DNA of 39,454 bases, taken from contig NCCT01000046.1 in NCBI GenBank assembly GCA_002279795.1, positions 1-39,454 on the forward strand, in the 5' to 3' direction. This DNA comes from Hydrogenophilales bacterium 12-61-10. GTDB lineage: Bacteria; Pseudomonadota; Gammaproteobacteria; Burkholderiales; Thiobacillaceae. Under the pieces are notes generated by a model. That model was not told the DNA's origin and did no database searches. It saw only the letters and a list, made by a program, of their open reading frames with translations. Made by a program: the position numbers and the translations under genes. Positions 35,509 through 39,454 of this stretch are shown piece by piece (position 1 is the stretch's first letter; each line of letters starts with the position of its first letter).

Positions 35509-36544
35509 CGTTTTGCACGGTCACGCTGTGCAGGCTGCAACCCGCCGTGGCGAAGCGTTCGACCAGGCGGGACTGGTTTTGCTGCAGCAGGGCCCGGGCG
35601 CCAGCCTGCTCAGGCAGCAGCCGGATGTTGAATGCCTGCTGCGCATCGAGTTTGATGTCCACGGTTACCGTGCCGAGATTCGGCAAGGTGAGCTTGAGGC
35701 GGGATTCCCAGCCCGTTTCCGCATCGCTGGCCGCAGGCGCGGCCCGCTCCTGCGGCGTGTCGGTTTCGGTGTCCTGTTTGACCTGCCATTCCAGCATCTG
35801 CCCCGGCCACAGCTCGCCGCGCCAGACAAACTGCGGGGATTCCAGCACCTGCAGTTGTTGCGTCAGCAAGGTGTGCATCGGGTTGGCTGCCTTGGCGTCG
35901 GCGAGCTGCCCGGTGCTATTTGCATCGGGCTGGGGGGCGACTGCGGCCAGCAGGCTGGCGAGTCCGGATGCAGCCTCGGCGCGTCCCGGACCGGCGGTCA
36001 TCCGGTTCTGCGGTTCCTGCATCAGGCCGTCCAGGCTGTCCTGCCCTACGGCCCAGTTCGCCAGATGCGACTCATAAAACAGGCCGCTGCGAACCAGCGC
36101 CGTGCGCAGGGCCAACGCCAGCTCGGCGGGTGCCGTGGTGGCCCGGTCAAGCATCGGGGTGAGCGGGGTGAGGGTCGGCAGGGTGCGCTCGGGCACGCGC
36201 TGCATGATCTCGCTCAGCATGCGCGCGGTCTGGCTGAGCTGGGGCGCATTGGCCGGCGTGGCTTCCGGGGTATCGAGCAAAAACACCGGCTGCGGCATGA
36301 GGCCGGCGAAATTCAGTTTCAGAGTGTCGCCGGTCGCAACCGGGTGTGGCAGACGCATCGCCACGGTTTGCCCTTCGATCGAAACCAGGGTCACGCCCTT
36401 GGACTGGCCCTTTACCGTGCCGGTAACGGCCTGGCCAATAAGCAGGTGATCGAATGCGGCGCGCGGGGCTGCCTGGTCACGTTCGACCGCGTCCAGTACC
36501 GGCTGGACAGCCAGGATCTGGGACAGGACGCCGGGCGGCAGCAT
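35495..36544 (-). CDS. Second FliK-like hook-length control family protein
   Basis: A 349-residue protein with little similarity to the window's other FliK except in the C-terminal Flg_hook-type region (about residues 255-340: RLKLTLPNLGTVTVDIKLDA, then LLPEQAGARALLQQNQSRLV). Its N-terminal part (GQAVTGTVKGQSKGVTLVSI, EGQTVAMRLP) looks like a small beta domain found in such FliK-like proteins, not a Gln/Ala-rich ruler. It is directly followed by, and overlaps, the mini-FlhB gene. The start has no strong Shine-Dalgarno and lies 18 bases after the fliT stop. Function not known; a partner of the FlhB-like protein is likely. Confidence 0.82.
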   Translation of the reverse strand: MLPPGVLSQILAVQPVLDAVERDQAAPRAAFDHLLIGQAVTGTVKGQSKGVTLVSIEGQTVAMRLPHPVATGDTLKLNFAGLMPQPVFLLDTPEATPANAPQLSQTARMLSEIMQRVPERTLPTLTPLTPMLDRATTAPAELALALRTALVRSGLFYESHLANWAVGQDSLDGLMQEPQNRMTAGPGRAEAASGLASLLAAVAPQPDANSTGQLADAKAANPMHTLLTQQLQVLESPQFVWRGELWPGQMLEWQVKQDTETDTPQERAAPAASDAETGWESRLKLTLPNLGTVTVDIKLDAQQAFNIRLLPEQAGARALLQQNQSRLVERFATAGCSLHSVTVQNDGDA

Positions 36545-36562
36545 GAACGCAGTGAGCGGACC

Positions 36563-36892
36563 TTATGCCCGCTGCGCACCATAGGCCGCGATGCTGCGCT
36601 GGCCGGTACGCGTCATGCTCAGCCGCTGCTGCAACTCGTGCAGGCGCGGCTCGGCCAGCGCGCGGATCTTGGCGTCGTTTTGCAGGATGGCGCGGATGAT
36701 CGCCACTTTGGCGCGCTGCTCCGTCTCGGTCAGCGCAACCGGCGCCGTGTGCATCAGGCTGCCGACGTGACCCTGGCAGTGCTGCTCGAGCGTGGCCAGA
36801 TGGTCCCATTCGCCTTGTTCGGCCGCGCTCAGCATGCTGCAGGTCAAGTCGGAGAGGGTGTTATAGGTGCTGAGCATTTCGTTGCTGGTCAT
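36563..36892 (-). CDS. fliT: Flagellar chaperone FliT-like protein
   Basis: A 109-residue, mostly helical protein after fliS, where fliT (chaperone for FliD, regulator in enterics) is normally found. It starts MLSTYNTLSDLTCSMLSAAE after a short leader and has the FliT-like EWDHLATLEQHCQGHV segment around residues 28-43 and DAKIRALAEPRLHELQQRL near the end. GGAG lies 8 bases before the ATG. FliT is weakly conserved, so the name rests partly on position. Confidence 0.85.
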   Translation of the reverse strand: MTSNEMLSTYNTLSDLTCSMLSAAEQGEWDHLATLEQHCQGHVGSLMHTAPVALTETEQRAKVAIIRAILQNDAKIRALAEPRLHELQQRLSMTRTGQRSIAAYGAQRA

Positions 36893-36907
36893 GGTCTTGT
36901 CTCCGGG

Positions 36908-37339
36908 TCAGGCTGCGAGATATTGGGGGGTGGCCGCTGCGCTACGGCCCGAGGTGGCAATCTGTTTCCACGCCTCGTGCAGTTCGCGCAGCAGACCCAG
37001 CACTTCTTCCAGGGGGGCAACCTGGTTGTTCATGTGGGCGAGCATCAGCCGCTTGATCATGTAATCGTAGAGGGCATGCAGCTGGGCCGCGATTTCACCG
37101 CCCTGGTGCGGGTCGAGCGCTGCGCACAAGCCCTCCTGAATAATGTTGCTGGCCTTGGTAATGGCTGCGGATTTCCGTGCAATGTCGCCATCGCCCAGAT
37201 GCTTGATCGCCATGCGCACCGACAGTTCGGCGCCTTCGTACAGCATGATGATGAGCTGATGCGGGTTGGCTGCGACCACGCCGGTTTCCAGGCCTACGCT
37301 GGCATACGCATGAACCGCATTTCGGGAATTCGTGTACAT
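36908..37339 (-). CDS. fliS: Flagellin export chaperone FliS
   Basis: FliS binds the C-terminus of flagellin and keeps it unfolded until export. The 143-residue product has typical features: AYASVGLETGVVAANPHQLI at about residues 11-30, IMLYEGAELSVRMA, and YDYMIKRLMLAH. GGAGGAAG lies just before the ATG. It stands 14 bases after fliD, the standard fliC-fliD-fliS order. Confidence 0.97.
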   Translation of the reverse strand: MYTNSRNAVHAYASVGLETGVVAANPHQLIIMLYEGAELSVRMAIKHLGDGDIARKSAAITKASNIIQEGLCAALDPHQGGEIAAQLHALYDYMIKRLMLAHMNNQVAPLEEVLGLLRELHEAWKQIATSGRSAAATPQYLAA

Positions 37340-37353
37340 GTCTTCCTCCGGGT

Positions 37354-38790
37354 TTATTGGTCTTGGCCGCCGCCCAGCTGCTGGGTCAGAAAGGTGCTCG
37401 TGCTGTTCATCCGGCTTAGCAGGAGGTTCAGGTTGGTGTATTCCATGGTGTATTTCTTCTGCAACGCCGTCATCCGGTTTTCCAGTCGGTCGACCGCTTC
37501 ATTCTGGTCTTTGACGTATTTGCTGAGGCTTTGGGTGCGCAAATCGATCATGCCGCCGGGTTCCTGCGCCGACTTGGCCCAGGCCTCCAGTCGGGCGGTG
37601 TAGCCCGTTGCGGAGGCAAACAAATTGTTCACCTCGCTGAAGTTGGTCGACACCGCATTGTCGAGCTTGCTGCCATCCAGCTTGAGCGAACCATCTCGCT
37701 GGAAGCTTATGCCGACCTGGGACAGCGTGGTCAGCGTGCCGCCGGTTGCGGGCGTCATGAAAATGCCGCGCAACTGGTCCTGCATCAGGCGCAAGGTGCC
37801 GTCGCCCGCCAGCGAGCCGCCGGCCGAGGTGGTGCTGCCATAGGCGGAGCGCGACTTGATCTGGCTGGACAGGGCGTTATAGGCATCGACAAAACTGCTT
37901 GCTGCGGTTTTGATCGACGAGGTGTCGCGCTCGATGTTCAGGCTTGCGGGCGTGCTGGTGATGTTCTTGAGCGAGAGCGTGACGCCCTGGATGGCCTCGC
38001 TGACCGTGTTGGATGCGCTGGTGATCGCGATGCCGTTTACCGTGAGGTTGGCATTCTGCGCGGCCAGGGTCTGGGTCAGGTTTTGCGTGCCTTCAGGGTC
38101 GTAGCCCAGCAGGCTGTTGATAGAACCGTCGCCGCCGCTGGTGGTGATCTTGAAGCTGTTGCTGACGCCTGAACTGCTCGACGACAACGCCAGTCGGTAG
38201 GGGGTGCCGCTACCGTCATTGACGATGGTAGCGGTCACGCCCGCGGCTGCGGCATTGATGGCGTCCCGTATGCCTTCCAGCGTGTTGTTGCTGCTGTCGA
38301 TGGTGAGGCTCACCGTGCCGCTGCCGTTCGAGGTGAAGGTCGCGCCGCTGTAAATTCCGTTGGTCAGCGTGCCGCCGCTGAGGGTGTTGGGGTTGATCGT
38401 GCCCAGGTCGAACGTCACCGTGGTGGCCGAGCCGTCGCCAATGGCGGTGGTGCTGCTGGTCTGGCCAGCAGCCACCAGGTTTTGCGACTGCGCCAGCTGG
38501 CTGACGTTGAGGGAATAGGACCCAGGTACTGCAGTGCTGTTGGCCGTGGCGGACAGCACGCCGGCATCGGATGGCGTGGCGGTCAGTTTTTGCAGGCTGG
38601 TATTGAGGCCGGCCGATGCCGTTTGAAAGCCGGCCACCAGGCTGCTAAGGGTGCCAAAGGACGAAATCTTCGTCTCGTAGCTGGCAATCTTGGCGGTGAG
38701 CTTGTCGATAGGCTGGCGCTCGACCGCCATCAGCTGCGAGACGAGCGAAGGGACATCGAGTGCGGTGGTGCTTGAAGCCGTGATTGCCAT
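37354..38790 (-). CDS. fliD: Filament cap protein FliD (HAP2)
   Basis: FliD caps the filament tip and guides flagellin polymerisation. The 478-residue product has the N-terminal FliD domain (ALDVPSLVSQLMAVERQPID, near residues 10-29), Ser/Thr/Gly-rich central domains and a C-terminal coiled-coil region (VDRLENRMTALQKKYTMEYT) followed by the FliD end motif LLSRMNSTSTFLTQQL. GGGAGG lies before the ATG. It lies 15 bases after flaG. Confidence 0.97.
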   Translation of the reverse strand: MAITASSTTALDVPSLVSQLMAVERQPIDKLTAKIASYETKISSFGTLSSLVAGFQTASAGLNTSLQKLTATPSDAGVLSATANSTAVPGSYSLNVSQLAQSQNLVAAGQTSSTTAIGDGSATTVTFDLGTINPNTLSGGTLTNGIYSGATFTSNGSGTVSLTIDSSNNTLEGIRDAINAAAAGVTATIVNDGSGTPYRLALSSSSSGVSNSFKITTSGGDGSINSLLGYDPEGTQNLTQTLAAQNANLTVNGIAITSASNTVSEAIQGVTLSLKNITSTPASLNIERDTSSIKTAASSFVDAYNALSSQIKSRSAYGSTTSAGGSLAGDGTLRLMQDQLRGIFMTPATGGTLTTLSQVGISFQRDGSLKLDGSKLDNAVSTNFSEVNNLFASATGYTARLEAWAKSAQEPGGMIDLRTQSLSKYVKDQNEAVDRLENRMTALQKKYTMEYTNLNLLLSRMNSTSTFLTQQLGGGQDQ

Positions 38791-38805
38791 GATGTGCCTC
38801 CCGGC

Positions 38806-39153
38806 TTATGCCTTCTGAGTCAGCAGCAAACCCTGCTGGAACTCTTCGATTCCGCGCGAAATGGCCAGTACGGACTCGGATGGAAACTGGCGAATCAATT
38901 CGCCCGTGCTGGTGTCCACCATTTTGACCACGGTTCGGTTGGTGTTGCTGTCCACGCTGAATTGCAGACTCTGGTTTGACTGTTGCATGGCCTGATTGAT
39001 GGCCGCCACTGCACTGGTCAACGTTTCGGGGGAAGGTTGCTCGGGTGAGGGCTGGACCGCCGGGGCGGCGACAGCCTTGACAGGCGCGGTGCCAATGGTG
39101 CGACCCTCAAGCTGCACAGCCTGAGTGATAGGGGGGGAGTTCTGGATAATCAT
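38806..39153 (-). CDS. flaG: FlaG family protein
   Basis: FlaG proteins, located between flagellin and fliD, affect filament length; the mechanism is not settled. The ATG at 39153 (AAAGGA upstream) gives 115 residues. The N-terminal part is Pro/Ala-rich; the C-terminal FlaG domain (about residues 60-110) shows LQFSVDSNTNRTVVKMVDTS and GELIRQFPSESVL. An upstream in-frame start at 39207 lacks support and reaches into the fliC-flaG hairpin region. Confidence 0.94.
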   Translation of the reverse strand: MIIQNSPPITQAVQLEGRTIGTAPVKAVAAPAVQPSPEQPSPETLTSAVAAINQAMQQSNQSLQFSVDSNTNRTVVKMVDTSTGELIRQFPSESVLAISRGIEEFQQGLLLTQKA

Positions 39154-39175
39154 GGCGATATCCTTTTTGCTGAAT

Positions 39176-39200
39176 CCCCGACCGGATACGCCGGCCAGGG
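39176..39200 (-). terminator. Weak hairpin between fliC and flaG
   Basis: On the minus-strand transcript, 39200-39191 and 39185-39176 can form a 10-bp stem with two G-U pairs and a five-base loop. No T run follows, so it may act as a partial terminator or mRNA 3'-end stabiliser for the abundant flagellin transcript rather than a full stop. Confidence 0.35.
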
Positions 39201-39220
39201 AGGGCATTTCAATTTAACGA

Positions 39221-39454
39221 TTAACGCAGCAGGGTGAGCACGGTTTGCGGAGTCTGGTTGGCCTGCGCCAAAACCGCGGTGCCTGCCTGTTGCAGGATGT
39301 TGTTTTTGGCCTGTGCGGCTGTTTCGGCGGCGTAGTCGGTATCCATGATGCGGCTGTAGGAAGCGGACAGGTTGACCGAAGCGGTTTGCAGCGTGGCTAC
39401 TTCAGAAGCTTTTTGCGCCATGGTGGCGCCGAAGGCGGCGCGAGCAGTCATGAC
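39221..39454 (-). CDS. fliC: Flagellin, C-terminal end only (partial)
   Basis: The last 77 codons of flagellin, the filament subunit; the gene continues beyond the right edge. [20 protein letters not shown] and [20 protein letters not shown], ending TVLTLLR, are the universal flagellin C-terminal D1/D0 helices. A frame start at 39451 is internal and not the gene start. Whether there is more than one flagellin gene cannot be told from this window. Confidence 0.97.
   Translation of the reverse strand, partial: VMTARAAFGATMAQKASEVATLQTASVNLSASYSRIMDTDYAAETAAQAKNNILQQAGTAVLAQANQTPQTVLTLLR

Noticed and set aside
1-39454. CRISPR arrays, tRNAs, insertion sequences, phage or defence genes
   Set aside because: No regularly spaced repeats, tRNA-like folds, transposase or integrase motifs were seen; nearly all sequence is accounted for by flagellar and chemotaxis genes.

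Overview
The window is one continuous flagellar and chemotaxis gene cluster of about 39 kb. Protein-level similarity, high GC and gene order point to a polarly or sparsely flagellated betaproteobacterium. A Nitrosomonadales/Thiobacillus-like or Rhodocyclales-like host is my inference; there is no rRNA or other taxonomic marker. Coding density is very high, there are no tRNAs, rRNAs, insertion sequences, phage genes or CRISPR arrays, and no intergenic gap exceeds 300 bases.

Layout. (1) Bases 1-9466, plus strand: flgC (first two bases cut off), flgD, flgE, flgF, flgG, flgH, flgI, flgJ, flgK, flgL, encoding rod, hook, L and P rings, rod cap/muramidase and the hook-filament junction. A FliA-type promoter lies before flgK, and a strong terminator hairpin closes the block. 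(2) Bases 9596-21493, plus strand: FliA-type promoter, cheA, cheW, two transmembrane MCPs, an Aer-like PAS receptor, cheR, cheD, cheB, cheY, cheZ. (3) Bases 21634-32581, minus strand: fliF, fliG, fliH, fliI, fliJ, fliK, then fliL, fliM, fliN, fliO, fliP, fliQ, fliR, encoding MS ring, switch, export ATPase complex, hook-length ruler and export gate. (4) fliE alone on the plus strand, divergent from fliF, ending at a 22-bp bidirectional terminator hairpin. (5) Bases 33435-39454, minus strand: fliC (3' end only in the window), flaG, fliD, fliS, fliT, a second fliK-like gene, a mini-gene equal to the cleaved C-terminal piece of FlhB, a ycgR-type PilZ gene, and cheV.

Together these genes make the basal body, rod, hook, cap and filament tail, the switch and a full excitation/adaptation chemotaxis pathway. 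flhA, full-length flhB, flhF/flhG, fliA, flgM, flgN, flgA, the master regulators and motA/motB are not in the window.

No wholly unknown system was found. The most unusual points are: an Aer-like receptor whose PAS domain lacks the segment that carries the FAD-binding motif in Aer proteins; a cheB whose 3' end looks frameshifted so that it runs into cheY; a stand-alone FlhB C-terminal domain starting at the position of the autocleavage site and paired with a second FliK; a FliN with its N-terminal acidic motif duplicated; an 18-bp perfect tandem duplication inside ycgR; and a 30-bp perfect inverted repeat between cheD and cheB.
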